Shown: piece after piece, positions 8,657 through 16,899 of the stretch
Position numbering within the stretch: position 1 is the stretch's first letter
How the letters are laid out: the number at the start of each line of letters is the position of its first letter
Program-made: the position numbers and the translations under genes
Assembly: GCF_001510645.1 (NCBI RefSeq)
Contig: NZ_LMVB01000001.1
Coordinates: 1,870,981-1,934,980, forward strand
Direction: 5' to 3'
DNA length: 64,000 nt
DNA from: Paenibacillus sp. FJAT-29882
GTDB taxonomy: Bacteria > Bacillota > Bacilli > Bacillales > DSM-1321
Notes under the pieces: model-generated
Seen by the model: only the letters and a program-made list of their open reading frames with translations
Told to the model about the DNA's origin: nothing
Database searches by the model: none

Positions 8657-9289
8657 ATGGAACACTTTTATCTGTTTGTCCTCATGTGTATTTTTTTAAT
8701 TATTTTACCCGGTCCCGATACTGCAATTGCTACAAAAAATACTGTCACCTTTGGGAGCATCGGGGGTCTTAAAACAGCTTTAGGTACTTGTTGCGCCCTT
8801 CTTATCCATACTTCTGCTGCTGTATTAGGACTTTCAGCCATCATTGTGAAATCAGCATTATTATTTTCAGTCTTCAAATACGTTGGTGCTGTTTACTTAA
8901 TTTATTTGGGTATTAAGACATTATGGTCTATGAAGAAAAAGGAAGAAGCAGCAAGGGTTAAGATGAACACAAAAAGCCAGTTTGTAAACACATCTTGTTT
9001 TAAACAAGGGTTCCTTACAAATATCCTAAATCCCAAAGTATCTGTCTTTTTCTTAACCTTTTTGCCTCAATTCGTGGATTCTGGAAGCAATAACTTTTTA
9101 CCGTTTCTTATAATGGGTATCACTTATACTGTATTGACTGCCGTATGGTTTTTACTTTATGTCTATTTAATTAATCAGATTAGTACTTTTATGAAAAAAC
9201 CTAAAACACAAAATATTATTGAAGGAATCACAGGTACTATACTCATAGGTTTTGGTATAAAACTAGCTCTTGAAAAGACTCATAATTAG
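8657..9289 (+). CDS. LysE/RhtB-family amino-acid exporter
   Basis: A 210-residue membrane protein with six hydrophobic segments and the LysE/RhtB signature near the N-terminus (LPGPDTAIATKNTVTFG), followed by GGLKTALGTCCALLIHT. FLTNILNPKVSVFFLTFLPQ is the conserved mid-protein motif. Family members export amino acids or derivatives such as lysine, threonine or homoserine lactone. The ATG at 8657 has GAAAGGTGATATAAAA upstream. It is monocistronic with its own terminator. The substrate is not predictable. Confidence 0.88.
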   Translation: MEHFYLFVLMCIFLIILPGPDTAIATKNTVTFGSIGGLKTALGTCCALLIHTSAAVLGLSAIIVKSALLFSVFKYVGAVYLIYLGIKTLWSMKKKEEAARVKMNTKSQFVNTSCFKQGFLTNILNPKVSVFFLTFLPQFVDSGSNNFLPFLIMGITYTVLTAVWFLLYVYLINQISTFMKKPKTQNIIEGITGTILIGFGIKLALEKTHN

Positions 9290-9309
9290 ATTATTTTTAT
9301 CTATAAGGT

Positions 9310-9349
9310 AAGACCCTTGATTTTCCTAAATCGAAGGGTCTTATTTTTT
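9310..9349 (+). terminator. terminator of the LysE-type gene
   Basis: AAGACCCTT (9310-9318) pairs with AAGGGTCTT (9334-9342), followed by ATTTTTTG. It lies 20 bases after the stop codon. Confidence 0.8.
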
Positions 9350-9721
9350 GCCGGAATAAATTATCTTTATCAACCTTAATAAACGAACAAAAAGAAAGAG
9401 CGTGTTTTGAATTAAGATTGATCAAAACGGCTTCTTCTTTATTAGATTTTAGTTTGGTTTTTATAAAAATGTTTATTCATTTTCTACCTATGTTGTTCAA
9501 CAATCGCTCACTTTAGTTGAATAACTATGTTTAATTTATTCTGTAGTTGATTTAGTTTGTAATTTTTATCCACTGCATTCCTAAAGGGTGAACATGAACA
9601 TTTTTACACAAAACCCATGATAATACATTTTCCGGTCCTTGTTAGAATCGTTGATTTCTAATTTTACAATGTTTATAGTTAGAAAGAATTGTTATATAAA
9701 ATAAAAGGGGAAGAACTACTA
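9350..9721. other. intergenic with repeat fragment
   Basis: No gene is supported. A CAACAATCGCTCACTTTAG TTGAATAA word near 9498-9524 is a worn copy of the palindromic repeat. AAAGAAAGAGCGTGTTTTGA near 9389 has a close match at about 35176, outside the repeat-rich region. A promoter for the next gene presumably lies near 9640-9700. Confidence 0.4.
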
Positions 9722-10690
9722 ATGATTACTAGAGAAAAATTAGAAAATAATCAAGTTTGGCTATATGTCATTGTACTAGTGATAGCAGCCGGATTTGGAT
9801 TAATAGTTCCAGATTTTGCAGGACAATTAGATGTAACAATTTCTGCTGTCATCGCTATTTTAATGTATAGTATGTTTTCACAGATTCCTTTTACCTCTTT
9901 AAAAAAGTCGTTTGCTAATCGACGTTTTATCTTGGCTCTATTAACAGTTAACTATATAGCAGTACCCATTGTAGTATGGATTCTATCAAAGTTATTACCC
10001 GAATATCCACCGTTATTGCTGGGGGTCTATTTAGTTTTACTTACCCCTTGTATTGATTATGTCATTGTTTTTACAGCTCTAGGCCGTGGAAATGAGAAGG
10101 TTATCCTTATGTCTACACCAATTCTTTTCATTACACAAATGCTTCTTTTGCCTCTGTATTTATGGCTGTTTATGGGAGATGAAGCAGAAGGAATAGTGGA
10201 ACCAGGTCCATTCTTGGAAGCATTTTTCGGTCTCATCGTTATTCCACTGGGAATCGCTATTGCCATACAGCTATTTGCAAGAAAAGCACCTGTCGGCAAT
10301 AAAATATTAGATCTATCAGCATGGCTACCTGTTCCGTTCATGGCACTTACTCTTTTTGTTGTCGTAGCATCTCAAATTGGCAAATTATCTACCTACAATG
10401 ATCTAATCATCAAAGTAATTCCGATATATATTGCTTTTATGATCATCATGCCAATTATTTCTCGATTCATTGCTAAGTGGTTTAACCTCGATACAGGATC
10501 AGGTCGTGCCCTTATCTTCAGTGGATCAACACGAAATTCGCTTGTGGTTCTTCCTCTTGCCTTAGCTTTGTCCGATGATTTAAGCACGTTGGTAGCCGCC
10601 GTAATCATAACACAGACGATCGTTGAACTTGCAGGTGAACTAATTTACATTCGATTAGTACCTAATCTGCTATTACGCCAAAAAAAATAG
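9722..10690 (+). CDS. ACR3-like arsenic resistance / bile acid:Na symporter-family permease
   Basis: A 322-residue protein with about ten membrane segments. The TM4 region reads LLTPCIDYVIVFTALGRGN, matching the conserved PC motif of ACR3-type arsenite permeases and their relatives. IFSGSTRNSLVVLPLALAL is the second family motif. The ATG at 9722 has AAAAGGGGAAGAA upstream; a TTG 33 bases earlier has none. Typical ars partners (arsR, arsC) are absent. Arsenite export is the best guess, but an organic-anion role cannot be excluded. Confidence 0.75.
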   Translation: MITREKLENNQVWLYVIVLVIAAGFGLIVPDFAGQLDVTISAVIAILMYSMFSQIPFTSLKKSFANRRFILALLTVNYIAVPIVVWILSKLLPEYPPLLLGVYLVLLTPCIDYVIVFTALGRGNEKVILMSTPILFITQMLLLPLYLWLFMGDEAEGIVEPGPFLEAFFGLIVIPLGIAIAIQLFARKAPVGNKILDLSAWLPVPFMALTLFVVVASQIGKLSTYNDLIIKVIPIYIAFMIIMPIISRFIAKWFNLDTGSGRALIFSGSTRNSLVVLPLALALSDDLSTLVAAVIITQTIVELAGELIYIRLVPNLLLRQKK

Positions 10691-10759
10691 AAAAAAAGTG
10701 TAAAAGTCGACCAATTTCTATACTTTTATTTATCCCAATCACCCCTCGATGTTATAAAA

Positions 10760-10915
10760 AATTGCTGAATGGATTTCTTACGAAAATCTATGTTGTCCAT
10801 TCATAAAATTCTCACTAAATGTAAGTGGTGAAGCAGACTCGATAAGATTAGAACTAACAGGAAACAATGAAGTCAAGAAGTTACTAAGAGAAGAATTTAG
10901 CTTAGTATATATTTT
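10760..10915 (+). pseudogene. orphan fragment of a CCPF-motif protein
   Basis: After a stop codon the plus strand reads KIAEWISYENLCCPFIKF and SLNVSGEADSIRLELTGNNE, then VKKLLREEFSL. This has the look of small bacterial proteins with an E-x-x-CCPF-x-x-F-x-L core, whose function I do not know. No start codon or ribosome binding site precedes it, and the frame dissolves into unrelated hydrophobic sequence after EEFSL. It is a 3'-proximal relic of about 48 codons. Confidence 0.55.
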
Positions 10916-11206
10916 AGTGGTCTCCTCATTTGAGAGTTTTCTCCTTTTTCTTATTAAACAAAATGCAACATTTATAAGACCTTTCTGATTTTAAGCAAAC
11001 TGGTCCAATTGCGAAACAAAAAAAGCAATACAGGACTTTTGATCAATCTTTTTAATATTAACTGTACTATGATTATTAGAGGATAATTAGTTCAATTCAT
11101 GAGCTAATATCCTCTTTTTAATGCATATTAGAATTATAAACTATACTAAAAAATGCTAGTTTAATATGTTAATTTTATAATCCTATGATTTAAGGTGGAG
11201 GATATT

Positions 11207-11431
11207 ATGAGAGTACAGGAAGTATTACTAGATGGTAATAAGAAAAGATATATGCCTCTTGATAAAGATCGAATGTCTGTAGTGCCTATGATGAAGTATT
11301 TAGAAGTAACAGGAAAAAGCAGCAATACACTAAAAACATTCTGTTATGCCCGAAAGCAGTACATTGATTATTTGGAGGAAGTAAAAAAAGATTATAATGA
11401 CATCACTATAGTGGATTTAGCAGAGGTATAG
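11207..11431 (+). pseudogene. 5' fragment of a tyrosine recombinase
   Basis: ATG at 11207 with GGTGGAGG upstream opens 74 residues. They match the N-terminal part of Tn554-type/phage-like integrases: MRVQEVLLDGNKKRYMPLD, VVPMMKYLEVTGKSSNTLKT, then the core-binding helices (YARKQYIDYLEEVKKDYNDI) and TIVDLAEV. A complete protein should continue for roughly 250 more residues. The frame ends at 11431 just where unrelated sequence begins, so the catalytic domain is gone. It cannot recombine DNA. Confidence 0.75.
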
Positions 11432-11572
11432 GCTCCCAATTTTCTTAGCATACAAGGTTATATTTTCTTTGCTTAACTTTGAAACGATTTCATAACCTTC
11501 ATTTTTAGCTTCTGTATTGTCAGGAACAAAAATAAGAAAAATTATTAACAGTAAGATAATGTATTTTCTCAT
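11417..11572 (-). pseudogene. 5' fragment of a secreted-protein gene
   Basis: ATG at 11572 with AGGTGTCTCCT upstream opens a signal peptide (MRKYIILLLIIFLIFVPDN) followed by TEAKNEGYEIVSKLSKENIT and LYAKKIG. The frame then enters the recombinase fragment and stops at 11417. It converges on that gene and overlaps it by 15 bases. The likely breakpoint is near 11428-11434, where both genes lose their natural 3' parts. The parent family is not recognised. Confidence 0.55.
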
Positions 11573-11597
11573 TAGGAGACACCTCATTTTAGTGTTC

Positions 11598-11660
11598 TCT
11601 AACTAAACTGACTCGTTAGTAAAAAAGCGTTGCCACTTATTGTAGAAACGCTACCCGTTA
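11598..11660. repeat. two worn palindromic repeat words
   Basis: TCTAACTAAACTGACTCGTT (11598-11617) and CTACCCGTTACTTGAAGATG (near 11641) each preserve parts of the repeat core. Between them a small AGCGTTGCC...GAAACGCTAC hairpin can form. No gene is visible here. Confidence 0.4.
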
Positions 11661-11783
11661 CTTGAAGATGACTCTGCTGTACCTTGTGAAATGTTCTTTA
11701 AAAATCAGTTTAAATTTCGGTTTAAAATCAATTTCATTTGTTTGTGTAAAATCATCATTCTAAATCCTTAAAAGTACACTTGA

Positions 11784-12045
11784 TCAATCTTTTTTATCTG
11801 CTTTAATTTCAAAATTATCAACCCTCTTTAAATCAAGGAGTGATATCAATTTATTAGCAGTCCATTGGGTAACTTGTATTTTTTACTTCACAGTAAGATG
11901 GTGAGAGTGTAACAACGAAGTCTTCCTATCTATTAGAAAATTGATATGTGGCTGCATTATAAAAAAATCTTTCGAAGTTGTATCGGACAATGTAGGTTCA
12001 CACTCAAATAACGAAATTAAATCGATTTCTTCTGGGTATCCATCC
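11784..12045 (-). pseudogene. eroded gene, family unknown
   Basis: The minus strand reads as coding in shifting frames: LRVDGYPEEIDLISLFECEP and TLSDTTSKDFF, then after a shift YNAATYQFSN, then EDFVVTLSPSYCEVK, then KIQVTQWTANKLISLLDLKR with VDNFEIKADKKD and a TGA at 11784. At least two frameshifts break it and no start is visible. The pieces join into a plausible soluble domain of about 85 residues. I do not recognise the family. Confidence 0.5.
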
Positions 12046-12091
12046 ACTCTTAATCATCACCTTCCAACACTCTATTTTAACATTTTTTATC

Positions 12092-12183
12092 TTGAATTAA
12101 CCTGCCCCGTTAACTCAATAAGAAAAATGCTCTACTCCTTATTGAAGTAAAGCACCCAATAGTTTAAGTACAAAAATTCACAA
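12092..12183. repeat. palindromic repeat, paired subtypes
   Basis: TTGAATTAACCTGCCCC with GTTAACTCAATAAG (12092-12122) again shows a base-paired variant of the stem. It is followed by ATTGAAGTAAAGCACCCAAT AGTTTAAGTAC and a TTCACAAT tail (12142-12183). It separates the eroded gene from the amino-acid permease. Confidence 0.5.
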
Positions 12184-12219
12184 TTTTTTTCACGAATAAA
12201 AAAGCGTTTAGATGATTTT

Positions 12220-13578
12220 CTATTTAACTTCATCTTCATGAAAACGACCTTTATATATATAAGTTAACGTAATAAAAATATAAATGGCTAACGTAATACC
12301 TGTTACGATAATAGATGTTGTGAAAATAATACCAATAAGGATCGTGCTTAAAGCAATAATAGCTGCCCAAGTTGTATAGGGGAACCATTTTACAATATAG
12401 GCACTTTTTCTTTCTGGCTGTTTTTTACGTGATTTCAGATGTGCAACCGCAATGATTAACCAAATAAATAATACGGTGTATCCTAGTGAACCCATTAGGA
12501 ATTCAAAGGTTTTTTCTCCTGCAAATAAAGAAATGATTACTCCCATATATAAAGCTAACGTGCACATTAATATAGCATACACTGGAACTTTATTTTTTGA
12601 TAAATGTGCAAAAATTTTAGGAACACGCCCGTCCACAGCTTGTGTATACAGAACGCGTGATGAGCCATATAAGCCCGAGTTCATGGATGAAATAATCGCG
12701 AGTAAAACAACAGCATTCATAAAATGATCTGCACCAGGGATCCCAATCATATTAAATACCATCACAAATGGACTTTCTGCTACTCCGTTTACTTCATTCC
12801 AAGGAATTAAGCTAACGATAATAAAGAATGGTAGCAAGTAAAAGAAAGTAATTCGTACTAATGTACTGCGCACAGCTTTTGGTACCACTTTTTCAGGATT
12901 TTTTGTTTCAGCTAACGTAATACCAATAATTTCAGTGCCCCCATAAGAATAGATAACAACAAGCATTGCAGCAATTAGGCCTGTTGGTCCGTTTGGAAAG
13001 AAGCCACCGTGATCTGTTAAGTTTGAAAAACCAACAGCTGTATGATTACCAAATGTTACAAGTAACAATGCTAACCCCGCTATGATGAACACCACAATTA
13101 CGGTAATCTTAATTAACGCAAGCCAGTATTCCGTTTCTGCAAAAACCTTCACTGATAACAAGTTAACGGCTGTAACTAACAAGGAGACAGATAAGGCAAG
13201 TATCCAAATCGGATAGTCTGGCAACCAATATTGAATGAAAATAGCCGCAACCACCGATTCGGCTGCAATATTTAAAACCCACATTTTCCAATAGATCCAA
13301 TCTAAAAAATAAGCGGGGTATTTTCCAAGAATCGATTGCACTAAATCTCTAAAGGTTCTTGCATTGCTATTGCGAACTGCCATTTCTGCTAGACCTTGCA
13401 TAACAAATAACAGAATAATACCTCCGATTAAGTACGCAATAAGTACTGATGGACCAGCCATGTCAATGGCTGCGCTGCTTCCTTTAAATAATCCTGCACC
13501 AATGGCACCACCTAATGCCATCATCGTAATATGACGCGAGGTCATTGTTCTCTGTAATTTCTGGTTGTTGTCTCCCAT
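12220..13578 (-). CDS. APC-family amino-acid permease under T-box control (YvbW-like)
   Basis: A 452-residue permease with about 12 membrane segments. The N-terminal signature of the amino acid-polyamine-organocation family is present (MMALGGAIGAGLFKGSSAAI), and YSYGGTEIIGITLAETKNPE is the mid-protein motif. It imports an amino acid using the proton gradient. A TTAGGAGGT site precedes ATG 13578. A T-box leader lies directly upstream, so expression should rise when a particular tRNA is uncharged. The specifier reads CUU (Leu), and the leucine T-box permease YvbW of Bacillus subtilis is the closest analogue I know. Leucine or branched-chain uptake is therefore inferred. Confidence 0.88.
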   Translation of the reverse strand: MGDNNQKLQRTMTSRHITMMALGGAIGAGLFKGSSAAIDMAGPSVLIAYLIGGIILLFVMQGLAEMAVRNSNARTFRDLVQSILGKYPAYFLDWIYWKMWVLNIAAESVVAAIFIQYWLPDYPIWILALSVSLLVTAVNLLSVKVFAETEYWLALIKITVIVVFIIAGLALLLVTFGNHTAVGFSNLTDHGGFFPNGPTGLIAAMLVVIYSYGGTEIIGITLAETKNPEKVVPKAVRSTLVRITFFYLLPFFIIVSLIPWNEVNGVAESPFVMVFNMIGIPGADHFMNAVVLLAIISSMNSGLYGSSRVLYTQAVDGRVPKIFAHLSKNKVPVYAILMCTLALYMGVIISLFAGEKTFEFLMGSLGYTVLFIWLIIAVAHLKSRKKQPERKSAYIVKWFPYTTWAAIIALSTILIGIIFTTSIIVTGITLAIYIFITLTYIYKGRFHEDEVK

Positions 13579-13596
13579 TTTTTACCTCCTAAAATC

Positions 13597-13872
13597 AAAA
13601 AAGGCATATCGTCTCTTCCTTCATCATCAAATGAAATAAGAGACGATATGCCTTAAGCAAACCGCGGTACCACTCTAATTGGTTCTTCATGAACCCTACT
13701 TAAAAACCTTGTAACGAAGGTTAATCGTTTTAGCAAATAGAATAGTCAGTCAATTCTATTTACCTTACCACTCCTAGGCAAGTTCAAAGTCTTATTGGAC
13801 TGCGTTGCACCAACCCGCAGCTCTCTTCACCAAATAATGAGCTTTTACTACTCCTAATCTTTGCGTTTCATA
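13597..13872 (-). promoter_or_regulatory. T-box riboswitch leader
   Basis: Read on the minus strand, the leader starts with stem I around GGAGTAGTAAAAGCTC (near 13855). It has a distal loop GCGGGTTGGTGCAACGC and the specifier region TTTGAACTTGCC. After the GAA of the specifier loop comes CTT (13782-13780), which would read tRNA-Leu. The T-box TGGTACCGCGG lies at 13672-13662. It is followed by a terminator hairpin with AAGAGACGATATGCCTT and its complement (13654-13601) and a T run. All parts are in canonical order. The Leu assignment is inference; a frame offset would give Asn or Thr. Confidence 0.92.
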
Positions 13873-13879
13873 AAATTAT

Positions 13880-14237
13880 ATTTAAAAAGTTTTAATTATT
13901 ATCCAAAACTATACCGACCTGTTTTAATTTTGTCAATCTTTTATTTTACAATAACTTTCAAAATAGAAGCTTCATACGAAGAGTTTATTTATTCGCAAAC
14001 TCAGATTATTATGGGATAGAGTTAGTAAATTACTGATTTACAACTTAAAGGAAATTGCAATATGTTACACATTGTATAAAGGATACTGATATATTAAGTG
14101 CATTACTTTATCCCTTGACTTTTAATAAAAACTCAATAGATAAGGACTTTTTACTTTGAAGCTCAGTTAAAATTATAGTAATATATGGACAATAATAAAA
14201 GAGCATTATACTGAAGAAATAAGGGAGGCTACTAATT
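13880..14237. other. divergent intergenic region
   Basis: This stretch holds the promoters of the T-box transcript (leftward) and of the GNAT gene (rightward). I see AT-rich promoter-like sequence (for example TATAGTAATATATGG near 14174) but nothing coding. Confidence 0.4.
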
Positions 14238-14765
14238 ATGGAATTTTTCCGATTGACTGGATCAGATGATTTATTATTTAATAAAGCATTTGATTTATAT
14301 GAAGTCAGCTTTCCAGAACACGAACAAAGATTATTTGAAAATCAATTAGCAGCATTAAATAATCCTGAATATCATTGCGAAGTAGTCTTAGAAAAAGGCG
14401 TATTTGTTGGCATTATCTTTTATTGGGAAACCGCATATTATTCTTATATTGAACATTTTGCAATTGATCCTGATAAGCGAGGTAATAGCGTAGGTTCTCG
14501 TTGTTTAAAAAAGTTTTGTGATATGCACAGCCTTGTAATTTTAGAAATTGACCCTCCGGTAGATCCTATTTCTATTAGACGCAAGAACTTTTATTTACGA
14601 CTTGGCTTTCATGAAAATAATTACCAACATAACCATCCCGCGTATCGAAAACAGAATTCTCCTCATGAACTTGTCATCTTAAGCTATCCAAGGAATATTT
14701 CGGAAATTGAATGTACGAAATTTAATGAGTACTTGAAAAATACGATTATGCAGACTGACTTTTAG
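14238..14765 (+). CDS. GNAT-family N-acetyltransferase
   Basis: A 175-residue acetyltransferase. The acetyl-CoA motif region reads EHFAIDPDKRGNSVGSRCLK (about residues 75-94), a slightly altered R-G-x-G-x-G loop. It is followed by ILEIDPPVD and NFYLRLGFHEN, the typical motif B. The acceptor substrate is unknown. The ATG has GGGAGGCTACTAATT upstream. It is monocistronic, with a strong terminator 28 bases downstream. Confidence 0.82.
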   Translation: MEFFRLTGSDDLLFNKAFDLYEVSFPEHEQRLFENQLAALNNPEYHCEVVLEKGVFVGIIFYWETAYYSYIEHFAIDPDKRGNSVGSRCLKKFCDMHSLVILEIDPPVDPISIRRKNFYLRLGFHENNYQHNHPAYRKQNSPHELVILSYPRNISEIECTKFNEYLKNTIMQTDF

Positions 14766-14792
14766 TGAAATGAGCATAGCATCATCAAAAAA

Positions 14793-14823
14793 GCCTGTAT
14801 CCTTTAATATTCTGGATACAGGC
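14793..14823 (+). terminator. terminator of the GNAT gene
   Basis: GCCTGTATCC (14793-14802) pairs with GGATACAGGC (14814-14823). An A run lies on its left and AAATTACTTTTT on its right, so it may work in both directions. Confidence 0.75.
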
Positions 14824-14889
14824 AAATTACTTTTTAAAATCTTTTTTCAAATGATTCATCCTAACATTTTACATTTATTGATTCATTTT

Positions 14890-15053
14890 TTAATTCAACA
14901 AGGTACATTCGATTAAATCTGTGTTCTCATATTCAACACATAATACTGAGATATCTTGCCAGCCATACGCAACATCCTCTACTTTGGTTCCTCCAAACGT
15001 ACTAGATCTATGAATATATTCCTTTCTTCCCATTCGTTCGTAAAAACAGTAAA
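14890..15053 (-). pseudogene. C-terminal relic of a second GNAT protein
   Basis: Minus-strand sequence reads CFYERMGRKEYIHRSSTFGG, then TKVEDVAYGWQDISVLCVEY and ENTDLIECTLLN before a TAA at 14890. FYERMG is the usual motif B of GNAT acetyltransferases, so this is their last 53 residues or so. No upstream portion exists: sequence above 15053 is unrelated and includes a palindromic repeat. It is a truncated remnant. Confidence 0.55.
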
Positions 15054-15081
15054 ATAATAAAGATTATTATTACATCCTCTA

Positions 15082-15139
15082 TTGAACTAACCTGCCATAG
15101 CAACCCCTTCTCATGCTATAGAACCCGTTAGTTGAGTAA
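15082..15139. repeat. palindromic repeat with enlarged loop
   Basis: TTGAACTAACCTGCC on the left and CCCGTTAGTTGAGTAAG on the right form the usual stem. About 30 bases of loop contain a second small hairpin (CATAGCA...TGCTATAG). It lies immediately downstream of the DUF5412-type gene on the minus strand. Confidence 0.5.
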
Positions 15140-15143
15140 GTAA

Positions 15144-15560
15144 CTATTGATTTCTAAAATCAAATTTTTCATTTGGTACATCTAATAGATGCCCATTAAT
15201 GACTACTGTATCATTGTCTGTCCAAGTAATAGTTGCAGTATTTTCTCGATAATTCCAATAAATATTTTTGGTTTTATTATTTCTTTTATTAAAGACCAAC
15301 TCACCACGAACAGAATATGATGATGTAGCACCTCCGTTATTGACATATGCTTTTATGGTGTATTTTCCATCAGGTGATGTCTCTTCTGTAAGGTATTCTC
15401 CTGTCGGTAATCTATTCATATCACAGAACAACGAATAAACTCCATACCCGACCAATACAATAAATAACAAACCGCTTATTATAAATCCCTTTAACAATTT
15501 TATATAAAATTTCTTTTTTTCATCTTTAACATTCAATTCTTCTTTAGGCTCCGGCTCCAA
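15144..15560 (-). CDS. DUF5412-type membrane-anchored protein
   Basis: A 138-residue protein with a charged N-terminus, one membrane segment at about residues 27-46 (FIISGLLFIVLVGYGVYSLF) and an outer domain. The outer domain starts CDMNRLPTGEYLTEETSPDG and KYTIKAYVNNGGATSSYSVR. This TSPDGKYT / GGAT-YSVRGEL pattern is what I associate with DUF5412 proteins of Bacillales; the function is unknown. The start is TTG at 15560 with AAAGGAGAGATTATTAC upstream, and no in-frame ATG fits better. An IS110 relic lies just upstream. Confidence 0.7.
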   Translation of the reverse strand: MEPEPKEELNVKDEKKKFYIKLLKGFIISGLLFIVLVGYGVYSLFCDMNRLPTGEYLTEETSPDGKYTIKAYVNNGGATSSYSVRGELVFNKRNNKTKNIYWNYRENTATITWTDNDTVVINGHLLDVPNEKFDFRNQ

Positions 15561-15599
15561 AGTAATAATCTCTCCTTTTATCTTCGCTTCACCTTACCA

Positions 15600-15860
15600 T
15601 AAAAAACCACTCCGTTCATACGGTTTTGATTTATTTAAAAATGCCTGAACTTGGCTCTCTCCCTTTGCCACATCCAGACCAACTACTGGATTCATCGTTT
15701 TTTCCTCCTCTACGTACTAACCAGTACCCTTAGTCCTCCATGTAGTGTCATAGCTTCGCTTGTTATATGAGATCGACGTCCCAACCGTTTCTACAAGTAG
15801 GGGGCGGACAGTTTAGCTCACGGGATCATGTCCCACGCACCCTTACGTCCTACCCTGGCT
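15600..15860 (-). mobile_element. IS110-family left-end fragment
   Basis: ATG at 15695 with AGAGGAGGAAAAAAC upstream begins MNPVVGLDVAKGESQVQAFL then NKSKPYERSGF, the N-terminus of IS110-type DEDD transposases (first Asp in GLDVAK). The frame ends after about 33 codons at 15600 where unrelated sequence starts. The roughly 165 bases of noncoding DNA upstream (to about 15860) look like the long left end typical of this family. It is inactive. Confidence 0.75.
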
Positions 15861-15880
15861 ACTGATATAATAAATTCTAT

Positions 15881-15919
15881 TAAAAAAAGGTCAACCAGTA
15901 ATTTTTACTGGTTAACCTT
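15881..15919 (-). terminator. terminator of the 237-aa membrane protein gene
   Basis: AAGGTCAACCAGTAA (15887-15901) pairs with TTACTGGTTAACCTT (15905-15919). On the minus strand it is followed by a T run. It lies 80 bases beyond the stop at 15999. Confidence 0.75.
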
Positions 15920-15930
15920 ATAATACGAAC

Positions 15931-15967
15931 ACACCCTATAGTTTAAGTACATTCCTTCACAATCTTT
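15931..15967. repeat. CACCC...TTTAAGTA repeat subtype
   Basis: ACACCCTATAGTTTAAGTAC followed by TTCCTTCACAATCTT. It has the same layout as 3003, 12150 and 17262. Confidence 0.45.
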
Positions 15968-15998
15968 AGTAATAAAGTATGTTATCCTTTTCCTTTTC

Positions 15999-16712
15999 CT
16001 AGTCCGAATTTGTCGACTGTTTGTGACTTTCGGAGCCAAAAATTACAGACTGTATCTTCTGATCAATATTCTCGTTACTTTGCCTCCACAAGCCTACCGC
16101 TATCCACAGACAACCTATGGCGACCAGAATTCCATGAGCTATTCGTAGCGGTTGCCCACCGAGAAATTGCGGAATATATAATCCCATCCCGAAGGCGAAA
16201 GGAATACCACTCCATTTCGGGTACCTGCCAGACCGCCAAATTGCGATAGCAAGTATAATCGCTGCAATGGCAAGTAGGAGGAGTCCTACAAGGAACATAG
16301 CGAGACCTGCACCAGAACGGACGACAGTTGCTAAACTAACAAGGGTGGCTGCCTGTTGCCTTATAACCTCTTTCCCTATAGCGTGTAGACCGAATGTTTC
16401 CCCTCCGTAAAACGGCAATGTTAGACCTATTCCTATCAAACACAGTACAACCGCCCAAAACGCAAGTGAGTTTACGGCTGTTCCTTGTAAAGAGTTGTGA
16501 AGCCCAAGTAAACCTAATGGTAGGAGTGTAAAAGCGACAATGGCTAGTATATGTGCCAAAAGCCAATCGGTGGAGGCGAAAGCTGAGGCACCTTGCAAGG
16601 ATGTTTCATCTGAAAAGGGTCGTATCGTTGGATAAAGTACAAACAAGATTCCAGAGATCACAAGAGTTGTAGCACTAAGGCGCATTTGTAGCACCTGTCT
16701 AGGAACTCGCAT
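15999..16712 (-). CDS. polytopic membrane protein, unknown
   Basis: A 237-residue hydrophobic protein with about six membrane segments, at roughly residues 13-30, 50-70, 83-102, 128-160 (two close passes), 170-186 and 193-212. It is visibly richer in G+C and Ala/Gly/Leu than its neighbours, suggesting acquisition from elsewhere. AAGGAGGAAGATCCT precedes ATG 16712. I cannot name the family with confidence; DUF4386-like membrane proteins are one possibility. It is a single gene with its own terminator. Confidence 0.65.
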   Translation of the reverse strand: MRVPRQVLQMRLSATTLVISGILFVLYPTIRPFSDETSLQGASAFASTDWLLAHILAIVAFTLLPLGLLGLHNSLQGTAVNSLAFWAVVLCLIGIGLTLPFYGGETFGLHAIGKEVIRQQAATLVSLATVVRSGAGLAMFLVGLLLLAIAAIILAIAIWRSGRYPKWSGIPFAFGMGLYIPQFLGGQPLRIAHGILVAIGCLWIAVGLWRQSNENIDQKIQSVIFGSESHKQSTNSD

Positions 16713-16899
16713 AGGATCTTCCTCCTTGGTTTGGATGTTAGAATATTTCCTGATTTTATATTAATTTAACTATTTACATAATTGAGTGGTTATATGTAAA
16801 AGTTTCATTAAGTTTTTCTTTTGATGGATTAATTCAGAATTAGCAATTGCTTTTGTCTTATTATTTAACTATTCTGACTATTAATTTAAGTTTAACACT

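Noticed and set aside
11941..12150. 69-codon plus-strand frame
   Set aside because: It lies antisense to coding-like sequence of the eroded minus-strand gene and runs through a palindromic repeat.
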